Assembly (NCBI RefSeq): GCF_004342225.1
Contig: NZ_SMAR01000003.1
Location: forward strand, 1 to 64,000
Origin: Martelella mediterranea
GTDB taxonomy: Bacteria; Pseudomonadota; Alphaproteobacteria; Rhizobiales; Rhizobiaceae
Direction of reading: 5' to 3'
DNA length: 64,000 nucleotides
Both the position numbers and the translations under genes were made by a program. Below the pieces are notes generated by a model. That model was given only the letters and a program-made list of their open reading frames with translations, did not search any database and was not told where the DNA came from. Below are positions 34,437 to 45,848 of this stretch, in pieces. Every line of letters begins with the position of its first letter. The stretch's first letter is position 1.

Positions 34437-37166
34437 GTGTCAGACGATAATCGCATCAAGACCGAAGAACTGATTTCCGAGGAAAGCAAAGCGGCGGCCA
34501 CGCCGATGATGGAGCAGTATATCGAGATCAAGGCTGCAAACCCTGATCTGATGCTGTTTTATCGTATGGGCGATTTTTACGAGCTTTTTTTCGATGACGC
34601 CGTGGATGCCGCCAGGGCGCTTTCCATCACACTGACCAAGCGCGGCCAGCATCTGGGGCGTGATATCCCGATGTGCGGTGTGCCGGTTCATGCTGCCGAC
34701 GACTATTTGCAAAAGCTTATCGGGCTGGGCTTTCGTGTTGCTGTGTGCGAGCAAACGGAGGATCCGGCTGAGGCGAAAAAACGCGGTGCCAAGTCGGTCG
34801 TGCGGCGGGATGTGACGCGCCTTGTCACAGCAGGAACCCTGACAGAGGAAAAACTTCTTGCCCCGGGGGAGAGCAATTTTCTGATGGCGCTTTCTCGCGT
34901 GCGGGGTGAAGGTGACAATGCCTTCGGCCTTGCATGGATCGATATTTCAACCGGCATTTTCCGGCTGAGTGCGACCAGTGAAGACCGCTTGGCTGCAGAT
35001 ATCATGCGTGTTGAGCCACGTGAGCTGATCGTCGCGGATACCTTGTTCAGCGATGAGAAATTACGGCCGGTTTTCGATTTGCTCGGACGGGCCGTTTCGC
35101 CGCAGCCTGCCGTTCTGTTCGATAGTGCAACAGCCAGGGACCGGCTTGCCCGTTTCTTCTCTGTCGCGACGCTTGATGGCTTCGGGCAGTTTTCCCGTGC
35201 GGAGATGTCTGCAGCCGCTGCAGCCGTTGCCTATGTCGAGAAAACGCAGATCAATGAGCGTCCGCCACTGGGTATACCTGAACAGGACGGCGGTGCGCGG
35301 ACTATGTTCATCGATCCGGCCACCCGCGCAAACCTTGAACTGACCCGGACAATGTCTGGAGGGCGCGATGGTTCGCTGCTCAAAGCTGTCGATCGCACCG
35401 TCACCAGTGGCGGAGCCCGGCTGCTCGGAGAGCGGCTCATGTCTCCGCTCACTGCACCAGATAAGATTGCCCAGCGGCTGGATTCGGTTGCTTTCTTTTT
35501 AGGCGAAGCTGCACTTTGTGAGGATCTGCGCTCGCGTCTGAAACAGGTGCCTGATATGCCGCGTGCGCTTTCGCGCCTGGCTTTGGATCGTGGAGGCCCT
35601 CGGGATCTGGGTGCTATTTGTCAGGGGCTTTCTGTCGCGCGCGAGGTTGCCGGAGCATTGTCGGTGGCCGAGGTGCCGGAAGAAATTGCCAATGCGCTTG
35701 CAAAACTGACTGCATTGCCGCAGACGCTGGAGACACAGCTTTCTTCAACGCTTGCCGAAGAGCTGCCGCTTTTGAAACGCGACGGCGGCTTTGTCCGTGA
35801 AGGTGCTGATCGCGCGCTGGATGAAGCCAGAAGCCTGCGGGATACCTCAAGGCGTGTGATTGCCGGCCTACAGGCGCAATATGCCGAAGAGACCGGCGTT
35901 AGAGGTCTGAAAATAAAGCACAATAATGTGCTTGGCTACTTCATTGAGGTCACAAGCCTGAATGCCAGGGCTCTGACCGAAGGTGATGACGCGAAGGGCA
36001 AGTTCATCCATCGCCAGACGATGGCAAATGCCATGCGGTTTACCACATCTGAGCTGGCGGATCTGGAAAGCCGGATTGCCAATGCAGCCGGTGAGGCACT
36101 GGCGATTGAGCTTGAGACTTTCGAAAAGCTTCGCGATGCCGTCGTCTCTGAGGCCGAGGCCATCAAGGCCGGGGCGCTGGCGCTGGCGGTGCTTGATGTT
36201 TCTGCAGGGTTCGCTGTTCTGGCGGAGGCGGAGGCCTACTGCCGCCCGGTCGTCGACGAGACAACGGCCTTTGGAATTGTCGGGGGGCGTCACCCGGTGG
36301 TTGAACAGGCGCTTCGGCAGCAGTCTGGCGGACCCTTCGTTGCTAATGATTGCGATCTGTCTCCCACCGAGGGCGACAAGGGGTCTCTGTGGCTTCTAAC
36401 GGGTCCGAATATGGGCGGTAAATCAACCTTCCTCAGGCAGAATGCGCTGATTGCAATTCTGGCTCAGACAGGCGCATTTGTACCGGCAGAAAGCGCGCAT
36501 ATCGGTGTTGTTGACAGGCTTTTTTCCCGCGTTGGTGCCTCCGATGATCTGGCGCGTGGCCGCTCAACTTTCATGGTAGAGATGGTTGAAACCGCTGCGA
36601 TCCTCAATCAGGCCGGTCCGCGCTCGCTCGTGATTCTGGATGAGATCGGTCGTGGAACAGCAACTTTTGACGGGCTTTCAATCGCATGGGCTGCTGTCGA
36701 GCATCTGCATAACAGCAATGGTTGCCGCGGACTTTTTGCGACACACTTTCATGAGCTCACGATACTCTCCGAGAAACTGCCGCGCCTTGTAAACGCCACG
36801 ATGCGCGTCAAGGAGTGGAAGGGGGAGGTGGTGTTCCTGCATGAGGTCGGCCCCGGCGCAGCGGATCGGTCATACGGGATACAGGTCGCACGGCTGGCGG
36901 GTCTGCCGTCATCGGTGGTGAAACGCGCGAAGAATGTGCTGGCGCGGCTTGAAGATGCTGATCGCAAGAACCCAGCTGCCAGCCTGATCGACGATCTGCC
37001 ACTGTTTCAGGTCTCCATGCGCACGCCTGAGCCGGAACCGCAAGCCTCTGCAGTTGAGCAGATGCTTGAAGGGATGAAACCGGATGATATGACCCCGCGT
37101 GAAGCGCTTGATGCGTTATACGCTCTGAAGAAGCAATTGCGCGCTGATGTTTCCATTGAAGACTGA
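34437..37166 (+). CDS. mutS: DNA mismatch repair protein MutS
   Basis: A 909-residue ATPase that recognises mispairs and recruits MutL. The mismatch-binding Phe and Glu lie in RMGDFYELF; the ATPase has Walker [12 protein letters not shown], Walker [11 protein letters not shown] and a helix-turn-helix near [14 protein letters not shown] 34437 is proposed as start; an in-frame TTG at 34416 would add seven residues. It is followed by glnD as in other rhizobia. Confidence 0.95.
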   Translation: MSDDNRIKTEELISEESKAAATPMMEQYIEIKAANPDLMLFYRMGDFYELFFDDAVDAARALSITLTKRGQHLGRDIPMCGVPVHAADDYLQKLIGLGFRVAVCEQTEDPAEAKKRGAKSVVRRDVTRLVTAGTLTEEKLLAPGESNFLMALSRVRGEGDNAFGLAWIDISTGIFRLSATSEDRLAADIMRVEPRELIVADTLFSDEKLRPVFDLLGRAVSPQPAVLFDSATARDRLARFFSVATLDGFGQFSRAEMSAAAAAVAYVEKTQINERPPLGIPEQDGGARTMFIDPATRANLELTRTMSGGRDGSLLKAVDRTVTSGGARLLGERLMSPLTAPDKIAQRLDSVAFFLGEAALCEDLRSRLKQVPDMPRALSRLALDRGGPRDLGAICQGLSVAREVAGALSVAEVPEEIANALAKLTALPQTLETQLSSTLAEELPLLKRDGGFVREGADRALDEARSLRDTSRRVIAGLQAQYAEETGVRGLKIKHNNVLGYFIEVTSLNARALTEGDDAKGKFIHRQTMANAMRFTTSELADLESRIANAAGEALAIELETFEKLRDAVVSEAEAIKAGALALAVLDVSAGFAVLAEAEAYCRPVVDETTAFGIVGGRHPVVEQALRQQSGGPFVANDCDLSPTEGDKGSLWLLTGPNMGGKSTFLRQNALIAILAQTGAFVPAESAHIGVVDRLFSRVGASDDLARGRSTFMVEMVETAAILNQAGPRSLVILDEIGRGTATFDGLSIAWAAVEHLHNSNGCRGLFATHFHELTILSEKLPRLVNATMRVKEWKGEVVFLHEVGPGAADRSYGIQVARLAGLPSSVVKRAKNVLARLEDADRKNPAASLIDDLPLFQVSMRTPEPEPQASAVEQMLEGMKPDDMTPREALDALYALKKQLRADVSIED

Positions 37167-37215
37167 TTTGTTCTAAGAACATCCCGGCGCCATCAATTGA
37201 AGCCGGTAAAAAGGC

Positions 37216-40122
37216 ATGACAATGCAGACTTCCAGAACCGAACGCGACAGCAAGGTTGCTGCGCAGGGCAAGAAACCGATAAGTGGAGCGGGCGATACCG
37301 ATGCTTTCGCGATGCCGGACGTTCTGAACACTTCTGCGCTGAAAGCAGAGCTTAAAGCGCTGGCGAAGAAGAATATCAAGCAGCCGGAGCGTTTTCGGCC
37401 GATGCTTCTGGCGCGATTGAAAGAGCTGAACAATCAGGGGCGTGAACGTGCCTATGCGCTTTTGAAGGAAGACGGCAGCGGGCTTGAGTGTGCCCGACAT
37501 ATCAGCTGGCTGCAGGATCAGATACTGATCGCGCTCAACAGCATGGTGACTGGTGTTCTCTTCCCAGAAACCAAGGGCGAGTTCTCTGTCACAGCCGTTG
37601 GAGGATATGGCCGTGGCACGCTGGCGCCCGGTTCGGATATTGATCTTCTGTTTCTGATCAATGGTGCGGATCGGAAGGAAACCCTCGAAGCGGTTGAATA
37701 TATTCTCTACATGCTCTGGGATATGGGGCTGAAGGTCGGTCACGCAACCCGCAGTGTTTCGGAATGCATCAAATTGTCGAAAAGCGACATGACCATCCGC
37801 ACCTCAATTCTGGAGATGCGGTATATCGCCGGCAAGAAATCCCTTGTTACCACTCTTCAGAAGCGGTTCGACAAGGAAGTGGTTGCAAACAGCGGACCTG
37901 AATTCATTGCCGCCAAGCTGGCTGAGCGCGATGAGCGGCATCGAAAGTCTTTCGATACGCGTTATCTCGTCGTACCGAATGTCAAGGAAGGCAAGGGCGG
38001 ACTGCGTGATCTCAATACGCTGTTCTGGATCGGCAAATATTTCTATCAGGTGCGTGAACCGCAACAGCTTGTGTCGCTGGGGGTGTTGTCACGACAGGAA
38101 CTGAAGCTCTTCAACCGTGCGGAAGATTTTCTCTGGACGGTGCGTTGTCATATGCACTTTCTGACCGGCAAAGCCGAAGAGCGGCTTTCGTTCGATATCC
38201 AGCGTGATATTGCGGCGGCCCTTGGTTATCAGGATCGCCCCGGCCTTTCTGCTGTCGAGCGTTTCATGAAGCACTATTTCCTGGTCGCCAAGGATGTGGG
38301 GGATCTGACCCGGATATTCTGTGCTGATCTGGAAGAGCAGCAGGCCAAGGCCGTTCCGGTCATCGGCCGTGTTCTGACCCGGTTTACAAAGCGTAAGCGC
38401 AAGATTGCCGGAACTGTCGAGTTTCTCGATGATGCCGGGCGAATAGCGCTTGCCGAGCCTGGCGTCTTTAAAAACGATCCTGTCGCGATTATCCGCTTCT
38501 TCTATATCGCCCAGCTGAATGATCTGGAGTTTCACCCCGACGCCCTGAAAGTGCTGACGCGCTCTTTGTCGTTGATCAACGCAGCGCTGAGAGAAAACGA
38601 AGAGGCCAACCGGCTGTTTCTGTCGATCCTGACCTCGCGCAATGATCCCTCGCTTTATTTGCGCAGAATGAACGAGGCTGGCGTTCTGGGCCGTTTCCTG
38701 CCTGAGTTCGGGCGGATCGTGGCAATGATGCAGTTCAACATGTATCACCACTTCACCGTTGATGAGCACCTGATCCGCTCGGTGGGTGTTCTCTCTGAAA
38801 TTGACAACAGCCATGGCGAATCCGAAGTGCATCCGCTGGCCGCTGGTCTGATCGGTAATGTCGAAGATCGCACCGTGCTTTACGTTGCCGTGCTTCTGCA
38901 TGATGTGGCGAAAGGTCGGAAAGAGGATCATTCGATCGGCGGTGCGCGCATGGCCCGCAAGCTTTGTCCACGGCTCGGGCTGAGCCCGAAGCAGACCGAA
39001 CAGGTGGCATGGCTGATCGAAAAGCATCTGCTGATGTCAATGACGTCGCAGACCCGCGATCTGACGGACCGGAAGACCGTTCTTGATTTCGCCGATCAGG
39101 TGCAGTCACTGGACCGCCTGAATATGCTTTTGATCCTCACCGTTTGTGATATCCGCGCCGTTGGTCCGGATGTCTGGAACGGCTGGAAGGGGCAACTTCT
39201 GCGAACTCTCTATTACGAAACTGAAATTCTGCTTTCCGGTGGCTTTTCTGCGGTCTCCAGAAAAGCCCGGACGGAACGTGCTGTGGACGATCTTTCTGCC
39301 GCGCTGGAGGGTTGGAGCGATGCTGACCGGGCGCATTATTCCGGTCTTCAGTATCAGAACTATCTCCTGTCAGTGCCGCTGGAAGACCAGATTCGTCATG
39401 CAGAATTCATTCGTGAAGCTGATACTGGTCACAAGCTGTTTTCGACCATGGTGCGGACACATGCATTTCACGATATTACCGAGATCACGCTTCTGGCACC
39501 GGACCACCCAAGACTTCTTTCCATTATTGCCGGTGCCTGCGCAGCAACAGGGGCCAACATTGCCGATGCGCAGATTTTCACGACCACCGATGGCCGCGCG
39601 CTCGATACCATCCTGCTGAACCGGGCCTTTGATGAAGATGATGACGAGTATCGGCGTTCCGCCAATATCGGGCGTCTGATCGAAGATGTTCTTTCTGGCA
39701 AAAAGCGCCTCCCGGATGTGATCGCGACCAAGCAGCATGAGCGCCGAAAGGCCGAACCCTTTTTCGTCACGACGCATGTCTCGGTTTCGAACAAGCTTTC
39801 AAACGTCTTCACGGTCATAGAGATTGAGTGCCTCGACAGAACCGGGCTTCTGGCCGATGTGACGCAGACGCTGGCAGAGCTTTCGCTCGATATTCGCAGC
39901 GCACGGATTACGACCTTCGGCGAGAAGGTTATCGACAGTTTCTATGTAACCGATCTGGTTGGCGCCAAAATCACCAATGAGAACAGACAGGCTGCAATTG
40001 TGCAGCGGTTGCGCGCCGTGCTGGAAGAAAATGGTGACGCCTACAGAGAGGGTATGCCGCCGGGCATTCTTCTGCCGGCTGATGCTGCACCCGGTTCCGT
40101 CAAGGGCGGGCAGAAGTCATGA
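37216..40122 (+). CDS. glnD: Bifunctional PII uridylyltransferase/uridylyl-removing enzyme
   Basis: A 968-residue glutamine sensor that uridylylates PII proteins when nitrogen is low and reverses this when it is high. The nucleotidyltransferase domain shows [20 protein letters not shown]; the HD domain for removal shows [10 protein letters not shown]; two C-terminal ACT domains start near [16 protein letters not shown] and [14 protein letters not shown]. With rpoN and ptsN, it gives this window three nitrogen-control genes. ATGA overlap with murJ. Confidence 0.96.
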   Translation: MTMQTSRTERDSKVAAQGKKPISGAGDTDAFAMPDVLNTSALKAELKALAKKNIKQPERFRPMLLARLKELNNQGRERAYALLKEDGSGLECARHISWLQDQILIALNSMVTGVLFPETKGEFSVTAVGGYGRGTLAPGSDIDLLFLINGADRKETLEAVEYILYMLWDMGLKVGHATRSVSECIKLSKSDMTIRTSILEMRYIAGKKSLVTTLQKRFDKEVVANSGPEFIAAKLAERDERHRKSFDTRYLVVPNVKEGKGGLRDLNTLFWIGKYFYQVREPQQLVSLGVLSRQELKLFNRAEDFLWTVRCHMHFLTGKAEERLSFDIQRDIAAALGYQDRPGLSAVERFMKHYFLVAKDVGDLTRIFCADLEEQQAKAVPVIGRVLTRFTKRKRKIAGTVEFLDDAGRIALAEPGVFKNDPVAIIRFFYIAQLNDLEFHPDALKVLTRSLSLINAALRENEEANRLFLSILTSRNDPSLYLRRMNEAGVLGRFLPEFGRIVAMMQFNMYHHFTVDEHLIRSVGVLSEIDNSHGESEVHPLAAGLIGNVEDRTVLYVAVLLHDVAKGRKEDHSIGGARMARKLCPRLGLSPKQTEQVAWLIEKHLLMSMTSQTRDLTDRKTVLDFADQVQSLDRLNMLLILTVCDIRAVGPDVWNGWKGQLLRTLYYETEILLSGGFSAVSRKARTERAVDDLSAALEGWSDADRAHYSGLQYQNYLLSVPLEDQIRHAEFIREADTGHKLFSTMVRTHAFHDITEITLLAPDHPRLLSIIAGACAATGANIADAQIFTTTDGRALDTILLNRAFDEDDDEYRRSANIGRLIEDVLSGKKRLPDVIATKQHERRKAEPFFVTTHVSVSNKLSNVFTVIEIECLDRTGLLADVTQTLAELSLDIRSARITTFGEKVIDSFYVTDLVGAKITNENRQAAIVQRLRAVLEENGDAYREGMPPGILLPADAAPGSVKGGQKS

Positions 40123-41693
40123 GCCTGGCTGGCAAGTTCGCCACGGTTGGCGGAGCTACATTTGCAAGCCGTGTTCTGGGATTTGCACGAGAAACGATGA
40201 TGGCAGCAGCTCTCGGCACGGGGCCGATGGCTGACGTTTTCTACGCAGCATTCCGCTTTCCTAATCTTTTTCGCAGGTTGTTCGCAGAAGGCGCCTTCAA
40301 TGCGGCCTTCGTTCCGCTTTTCTCAAAAGAAATAGAGCAAAGCGGAGTGGAGGGGGCCAAGCGCTTTTCTGAGGAAGTGTTTGGCGTTCTGTTTTCTGTT
40401 CTTTTCATCATGACCGTGGCAATGGAGCTGGCTATGCCACTTCTTGTCCGCTTCATCATCGCGCCGGGTTTTGCAGATGATGCAGAGAAGTTTGACATGA
40501 CCGTGCGCCTTGCCTCGGTCATGTTTCCTTATCTGATCTGCATGTCTTTAATGGCAATGATGAGCGGCATGCTGAATTCGCTTCATCGCTATTTTGCAGC
40601 GGCAATAGCCCCGGTATTCCTGAATGTCGTGCTGATCGCTGTTCTGGGAGCAGGCGTTTATCTGCAGGCCGATCCGGTTCTTATGGCGAATTATCTGGCA
40701 TGGGGCGTGCTTACGGCTGGGCTGGTTCAGCTGGCCGTCGTCTATTTCGATGTCCGGCGCGCAGGCATGCGGTTCCGCTGGCGCATGCCGAAGATCACGC
40801 CAAAAATCCGGCGCCTTGTCGCGCTTGCCGTTCCTGCTGCCGTGACGGGTGGTGTCATCCAGATCAATCAGATTATTGGGCAGGCCGTGGCCTCTGGCAA
40901 GGAAGGGGCGATTTCGGCGCTTCAATATGCTGACAGGCTTTATCAGCTGCCCCTGGGCGTGGTCGGCGTTGCAGGCGGCGTCGTTTTGTTGCCTGAGCTG
41001 TCGCGGGCTCTCAAAGCCGGGGATACAGGAGAAGCCTCAAGAGTGCAGAACCGCACCATCGAGTTTGTGCTGTTTCTGACGGTTCCCGCTGCCTTCGGGC
41101 TTATGGCAATCTCTCCGGAAATCACCCGTGTTCTCTATGAGCGCGGTGCTTTTGGCCCTCAGACAACAGCGCTCGTTGCTGCGATCATGACTGTCTATGC
41201 GTTCGGGCTTCCGGCCTTCGCGCTCACAAAGGCGCTTCAGCCTGCATTTTATGCGCGCGAAAACACGAAGTTGCCGATGCGCTTCACGCTGATTGCCGTT
41301 GTCATCAATTCGGCCCTGGCGATTTCTCTGTTTCCCATTCTGGCCGAACGCGGCATTGCCCTTGCCGAGGTTGTCTCGGGGTGGACCAACGTCATTTTGC
41401 TGGCAACGACCCTCATCCTAAGCGGTCATTTGCGTTTCGATAAGCTGTTGATGCGGCGTGGTCCGTTAATCATTGTCAGCGCCGCGGTCATGGCGCTTGC
41501 CGTTCGGTATGCGGCAGGCAGCATGTCCGGGTGGTTCACGCCAGCTTCTCCCTTTCTGCACCAGCTTGGCGGACTTGTCCTTCTTCTTCTGCTTGCTGCG
41601 TTGGTTTATTTCGGCCTCGTTATTGCGACCGGGGGTGTCAATAAAGCCCTTCTGGCACGGATGTTGAAACGCAGTGGTTCCGGAAAATCCTGA
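40119..41693 (+). CDS. murJ: Lipid II flippase MurJ
   Basis: A 524-residue MOP-superfamily membrane protein with about fourteen hydrophobic segments, which flips lipid II across the inner membrane for peptidoglycan synthesis. The N-terminal [37 protein letters not shown] and middle [12 protein letters not shown] are family signatures with charged residues in the central cavity. It starts inside the glnD stop (ATGA). Confidence 0.95.
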   Translation: MSLAGKFATVGGATFASRVLGFARETMMAAALGTGPMADVFYAAFRFPNLFRRLFAEGAFNAAFVPLFSKEIEQSGVEGAKRFSEEVFGVLFSVLFIMTVAMELAMPLLVRFIIAPGFADDAEKFDMTVRLASVMFPYLICMSLMAMMSGMLNSLHRYFAAAIAPVFLNVVLIAVLGAGVYLQADPVLMANYLAWGVLTAGLVQLAVVYFDVRRAGMRFRWRMPKITPKIRRLVALAVPAAVTGGVIQINQIIGQAVASGKEGAISALQYADRLYQLPLGVVGVAGGVVLLPELSRALKAGDTGEASRVQNRTIEFVLFLTVPAAFGLMAISPEITRVLYERGAFGPQTTALVAAIMTVYAFGLPAFALTKALQPAFYARENTKLPMRFTLIAVVINSALAISLFPILAERGIALAEVVSGWTNVILLATTLILSGHLRFDKLLMRRGPLIIVSAAVMALAVRYAAGSMSGWFTPASPFLHQLGGLVLLLLLAALVYFGLVIATGGVNKALLARMLKRSGSGKS

Positions 41694-41812
41694 TCGATTG
41701 TTCCTCAGCGATAGGCGTTTGACCTTGCAGGCGCTCAGGTGCATAAGCGCTTCGGATAATTTTGATAGAACATCATAAGCCGGGCCTTCCACCCGTCCGA
41801 GAAAGAAACGAT

Positions 41813-42874
41813 ATGAGTGAATTCAAGCCGCTTATTTTTTCCGGTGTGCAGCCCACCGGCAATCTGCATCTTGGCAATTACCTTGGCGCGCTGCGCAAGT
41901 TTGTGGCGATGCAGGACAAAATGGACTGCATCTACTGCGTTGTCGATCTGCACTCGATCACGGCGCAGCTGGTTCACAGTGATCTGAAATCGCAGACACG
42001 TCAGATTACCGCTGCTTATCTCGCCTCTGGCATCGATCCGGTAAAGCATATCGTTTTCAATCAGTCTGCCGTTCCGCAGCATTCGGAGCTGGCCTGGATC
42101 TTCAACTGCGTTGCGCGCATCGGCTGGATGAACCGCATGACGCAGTTTAAAGATAAGGCTGGCAAGGATCGCGAGAATGCCTCGCTCGGCCTGCTGGCCT
42201 ACCCATCATTGATGGCCGCCGACATTCTCGTTTATCGCGCCACGCATGTTCCCGTTGGCGAGGACCAGAAGCAGCATCTTGAGCTTACGCGCGATATCGC
42301 CATGAAGTTCAATCTGGACTTCGGCGATGCCATCCGTCGAGGTGGTCAGGGTGTTGATATCACGGTTGGGGAGCAGCCGGTTCACGCCTATTTCCCGATG
42401 GTTGAGCCTATGATTGAGGGCCCTGCACCCCGTGTCATGAGCCTCAAGGACGGCTCCAAGAAGATGTCAAAGTCCGATCCCTCTGATCTTTCGCGGATTA
42501 ATCTCACCGATGATACAGAGGCGGTTGTGCGTAAAATCCGCAAGGCCAAGACGGATCCTGATGCGTTGCCGAGTGAAGTCAAGGGCCTTGAGGGCAGGGC
42601 AGAGGCCGATAATCTCGTCGGTATTTATGCGGCTCTTTCAGACAAGACAAAAGCAGAGGTTCTTCAGGAGTTTGGTGGTCAGCAGTTTTCGGTGTTCAAA
42701 CCGGCACTGGCTGAACTGGCCGTTACTGTGCTTGCGCCGATCAACGCTGAGATGCGCCGCCTGATTGATGATCCGGCACATATTGACGCTGTGCTGAAGG
42801 ATGGTTCGGAGCGTGCCGGAGCGATTGCCGAAAAAACCATGAATGGCGTTCGCGACATCATCGGACTTCTCTAA
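41813..42874 (+). CDS. trpS: Tryptophanyl-tRNA synthetase
   Basis: A 353-residue class I enzyme charging tRNA-Trp. The HIGH-type motif is in [14 protein letters not shown] and the KMSKS loop in [15 protein letters not shown] 41813 begins the usual [13 protein letters not shown] leader; a frame back to 41762 is not conserved. It follows murJ by 119 bases. Confidence 0.96.
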   Translation: MSEFKPLIFSGVQPTGNLHLGNYLGALRKFVAMQDKMDCIYCVVDLHSITAQLVHSDLKSQTRQITAAYLASGIDPVKHIVFNQSAVPQHSELAWIFNCVARIGWMNRMTQFKDKAGKDRENASLGLLAYPSLMAADILVYRATHVPVGEDQKQHLELTRDIAMKFNLDFGDAIRRGGQGVDITVGEQPVHAYFPMVEPMIEGPAPRVMSLKDGSKKMSKSDPSDLSRINLTDDTEAVVRKIRKAKTDPDALPSEVKGLEGRAEADNLVGIYAALSDKTKAEVLQEFGGQQFSVFKPALAELAVTVLAPINAEMRRLIDDPAHIDAVLKDGSERAGAIAEKTMNGVRDIIGLL

Positions 42875-42986
42875 GCGCTTGCCTGCCTGTGGTACCTCCG
42901 TGTTATGCTAACGCTCTGAAGCTTCAGAGGGCGGGTCTTGTGCCCGCCATTCGGTTTCAGGTTCTTTTAACGGGGTGTTTTTGAAT

Positions 42987-43478
42987 ATGGTTTCCAAGCG
43001 ACTCTCCGGAGAAGCCGGACATCGGCGGAAGTTCATGGCTGTCGTCGATGGCACGCCTGAATGCGAACGTGCGGTGCGCTACTCGGCCCGTCGGGCAAAA
43101 AACACAAATGGCGGTTTGGTGCTTCTCTACGTTATTCCCGAGCATGACGCCCAGCAGTGGATCGGTGTTCAGGAGTTTATCCGCGCAGAAGCACGCGAAG
43201 AAGCGGAAACCGTTGCGACACGTGCAGCGGAAAGCGCGCGCGAAACTGTCGGCATCGAGGCAGAGATCGTGATCCGTGAAGGTGATCGCTCCGAAGTGAT
43301 CAACGCGATTGTCGAGGAAGATCGTGATATTGCCATACTGGTGCTTGCGGCGGGGCCTGCCAAGGAAGGGCCTGGTCCTTTGGTTTCGCTTCTGGCTGGC
43401 CGCGGCAAATCATTCACAATTCCGGTGACTGTTCTGCCGGATGGTCTTGATGATACCGATATCGACGCCTTGTGTTAA
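42987..43478 (+). CDS. Universal stress protein (UspA family)
   Basis: A 163-residue Usp domain protein. It begins with the beta strand FMAVVDGTPECERAVRYSARRA and has VLLYVIPEHD; the usual ATP-binding GxGxxG-S/T near the end is replaced by AGPAKEGPGPLVSLLAG, so ATP binding is uncertain. ATG 42987 has GGGGTG upstream; a GTG at 42975 is also in frame. An imperfect GC-rich hairpin lies between trpS and this gene (about 42928-42950). Confidence 0.82.
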   Translation: MVSKRLSGEAGHRRKFMAVVDGTPECERAVRYSARRAKNTNGGLVLLYVIPEHDAQQWIGVQEFIRAEAREEAETVATRAAESARETVGIEAEIVIREGDRSEVINAIVEEDRDIAILVLAAGPAKEGPGPLVSLLAGRGKSFTIPVTVLPDGLDDTDIDALC

Positions 43479-43556
43479 TATGATTCCCCTTGTCATCTTT
43501 GATGCGAGCGACGATATAAAGACCAAGTCCGATACCAATATGATGTGGAGATGAGT

Positions 43557-44120
43557 ATGTTCATCCAGACAGAGACGACCCCCAATCCGGCCACGCTGAA
43601 GTTTCTTCCGGGCAAGGTTGTCATGGAAACGGGAAACGCCGATTTCCGCTCCGCCGATGATGCAATGGTATCTCCGCTGGCCACACGGCTGTTCGCGGTG
43701 CCTGGCGTTGAGGCTGTGTTTTTCGGCTATGATTTTGTTGCCGTTACCAAGAACGATGCCGAGTGGCAGCATCTCAAGCCTGCGATCCTCGGTGCGATCA
43801 TGGAGCACTTCATGTCTGGTGCGCCTGTGATGGCGACCGCAGCACCTGAACTGGATACCGATTCCGGGGAAGAGTTTTTCGATACTGGCGACGAAACCAT
43901 CGTGGCCACGATCAAGGAACTGCTTGAAACACGTGTACGTCCGGCTGTTGCTCAGGACGGCGGGGACATTACGTTCCGCGGCTATCGTGAAGGAACAGTG
44001 TTTCTGAATATGAAGGGCGCATGCTCCGGCTGCCCGTCTTCGACCGCGACGCTCAAGCACGGTGTTCAGAATCTTCTGCATCACTTCGTGCCGGAAGTGG
44101 AACACGTCGAGGCCGTCTGA
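43557..44120 (+). CDS. Nfu/NifU-like iron-sulfur carrier protein
   Basis: A 187-residue protein with an N-terminal Nfu_N domain (TTPNPATLKFLPG) and a C-terminal NifU-like domain with the CxxC cluster-binding motif in GACSGCPSSTATL. It passes 4Fe-4S clusters to target enzymes such as MiaB and HemW, both encoded here. Of three in-frame starts (43545, 43551, 43557) the last is used because GGAG lies 9 bases before it and homologues begin MFIQTE. Confidence 0.92.
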   Translation: MFIQTETTPNPATLKFLPGKVVMETGNADFRSADDAMVSPLATRLFAVPGVEAVFFGYDFVAVTKNDAEWQHLKPAILGAIMEHFMSGAPVMATAAPELDTDSGEEFFDTGDETIVATIKELLETRVRPAVAQDGGDITFRGYREGTVFLNMKGACSGCPSSTATLKHGVQNLLHHFVPEVEHVEAV

Positions 44121-44146
44121 CGGACGGGATCAGTCAGGGTGCGTTA

Positions 44147-44800
44147 ATGATTATACTGGCACTGGATACGGCAGCTGCGGATTGTGCGGCCTGTTTGCTT
44201 GATACTGAAACCGACCGGGTTCTGGCGCGTGTCAGTGAAACAATTGGCAAGGGACATGCCGAGCGGCTTATGGCGGTTCTGGATGCGTGTCTTTCTGAAG
44301 CTGATATGAAACTGACGCAGGTGCATCGCATTGCCGTAAATATCGGGCCGGGATCATTTACCGGAATAAGGGTTGGTGTGTCGACCGCGCGTGCGCTGGC
44401 TGTGGCTTGCGGCTGTCAGTGTGTCGGGGTTTCGTCTCTTGGTGCTTTGGCTGCTCAGCATTCTCCCAGGCTGAAAGGTTGTGTTGCGCTGGCTACAATC
44501 GATGCCCGCCGCGGCGAAGCCTACATTCAAGCCTTCGATGCTGAGGGTGAGCCTCTGTCCGAGCCTTCGGCCGTGCGGTATGATGAGCTTGAGCGTTTGG
44601 CTATGGAAAGACAGGCTGTTGCCGTTGGTTCCGGTGCTGTCGCCGCAGGTATTGCTGCGCCCAGGATGGAGGACAATGTCGCCATTGAAACCATTGCGCG
44701 TCTGGGAGCTGTGGCCAAGGCTGAGACATCTGTTGCGCCGTTATACCTCAGGGCACCTGATGCAAAACCGCAGGCTGGCTTCACGCTTGCCAGAGCTTGA
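44147..44800 (+). CDS. tsaB: tRNA threonylcarbamoyladenosine synthesis protein TsaB
   Basis: A 217-residue ASKHA-fold protein; with TsaD and TsaE it makes t6A37 in ANN-decoding tRNAs. The LALDTAAADCAACLLD start, the family HAERLM segment and GPGSFTGIRVGVSTARALA are diagnostic. ATG 44147 begins exactly at the first strand. It is followed by rimI, the widespread order. Confidence 0.93.
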   Translation: MIILALDTAAADCAACLLDTETDRVLARVSETIGKGHAERLMAVLDACLSEADMKLTQVHRIAVNIGPGSFTGIRVGVSTARALAVACGCQCVGVSSLGALAAQHSPRLKGCVALATIDARRGEAYIQAFDAEGEPLSEPSAVRYDELERLAMERQAVAVGSGAVAAGIAAPRMEDNVAIETIARLGAVAKAETSVAPLYLRAPDAKPQAGFTLARA

Positions 44801-44835
44801 GAAAAGCTAAAGCATAAGAACAAGAATGAGCGCCG

Positions 44836-45330
44836 ATGCAGGTTCCTTTTTTATGGCGTAATCCAGAGTTTGAATTTTTTCCCATGGACGATGAGCATCT
44901 TGGCCTTGCCGCTGAGGTGCACCGGAAGTGTTTTTCTCACGCCTGGAGTGCAGGTGAACTTCACAAGCTGAACGATCAGAAAACAGTTTTCGGCTTTATA
45001 ATGCGGCAGACAAACAGGCTTGTGCGTCCACCAGCCTCCGGTTTTGTACTTAGTCGTGTGGCCTTTGACGAGGCAGAAATTCTGACGATCTGCGTGGACC
45101 CGCAGTTTCAGCGCAACGGCATTGGCTGGCGGCTGATGACAGCCACGCTCACAGAAGCAAAAGCACAGGGCGCAGCCCATATGCTTCTGGAGGTCGATGC
45201 TGAAAACCAGCCCGCAATCGGACTTTATCGTAAACTTGGTTTCAGTGAGGTCGGGCGCCGAAAAGCCTACTACACTTATGATGACGGTACGAGGTCCACG
45301 GCGCTTGTCATGCGCCGTGATCTCGGCTAG
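44836..45330 (+). CDS. rimI: Ribosomal-protein alanine N-acetyltransferase
   Basis: A 164-residue GNAT enzyme that acetylates the N-terminal Ala of ribosomal protein S18 in model bacteria. The CoA loop is in VDPQFQRNGIGWRLM (Q/RxxGxG/A) and the active-site region in EVDAENQPAIGLYRKLGF. The gene sits between tsaB and the fur-type regulator, as in most rhizobia. Confidence 0.9.
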   Translation: MQVPFLWRNPEFEFFPMDDEHLGLAAEVHRKCFSHAWSAGELHKLNDQKTVFGFIMRQTNRLVRPPASGFVLSRVAFDEAEILTICVDPQFQRNGIGWRLMTATLTEAKAQGAAHMLLEVDAENQPAIGLYRKLGFSEVGRRKAYYTYDDGTRSTALVMRRDLG

Positions 45331-45388
45331 TCCGATCTTCAGCAAGGGAATCTGGGAAGTGCCGGCACAGCCGGTTTGCGGTGTTGCG

Positions 45389-45823
45389 ATGAAAGACCTA
45401 TCGAAAACTCTGGAAGAACTTTGCGCCGAGCGCGGTATGCGTATGACAGAGCAGCGCAAGGTTGTGGCGCGTGTGCTGCAGGATGCCGAAGATCATCCAG
45501 ACGTTGAAGAGCTTTATCAGCGTGCCGCCGAGGTCGATGGGCGAATTTCGATTTCCACCGTTTATCGTACCGTCAAGCTCTTCGAGGATGCCGGGATTAT
45601 TGCGCGGCATGATTTCCGGGATGGCCGCTCGCGGTATGAGACTGTTCCCGAAGAGCATCACGACCATCTGATCGACTTGAAAAGCGGCGAAGTGATCGAG
45701 TTTCAGTCACCTGAGATCGAAGCACTTCAGGAGCGGATCGCGCGTGAGTACGGCCTCAAGCTGGTCGACCACCGACTTGAGCTCTACGGTGTCCCACTGC
45801 GCAAAAAGGACGAGCGTGGATGA
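45389..45823 (+). CDS. fur: Fur family regulator (Mur-type in rhizobia)
   Basis: A 144-residue dimeric metalloregulator. The winged helix is at about 1-80 (GMRMTEQRKVVARVL, then STVYRTVKLFEDAGI), followed by the metal-sensing HHDHLIDLKSGEVIEF. The C-terminal CxxC structural zinc site of E. coli Fur is missing and there is only one Cys. In Rhizobiaceae the gene at this locus, between rimI and plsC, acts mainly as a manganese regulator (Mur), which is the more likely role here. Confidence 0.88.
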   Translation: MKDLSKTLEELCAERGMRMTEQRKVVARVLQDAEDHPDVEELYQRAAEVDGRISISTVYRTVKLFEDAGIIARHDFRDGRSRYETVPEEHHDHLIDLKSGEVIEFQSPEIEALQERIAREYGLKLVDHRLELYGVPLRKKDERG

Positions 45824-45848
45824 GCGAGACTTTCGGCGGCCGGGCTGC

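Noticed and set aside
38089-39027. Long leftward frame opposite glnD
   Set aside because: Antisense shadow; glnD is complete with all domains in the other direction.
41651-41666. Second sigma-54-like promoter at the end of murJ
   Set aside because: TGGCAC is present but the -12 part is TTGAA rather than TTGCA/T, losing the essential GC.
42928-42950. Terminator after trpS
   Set aside because: GC-rich inverted repeat GGCGGG/CCCGCC present but not followed by a T-run; left as an unassigned hairpin.
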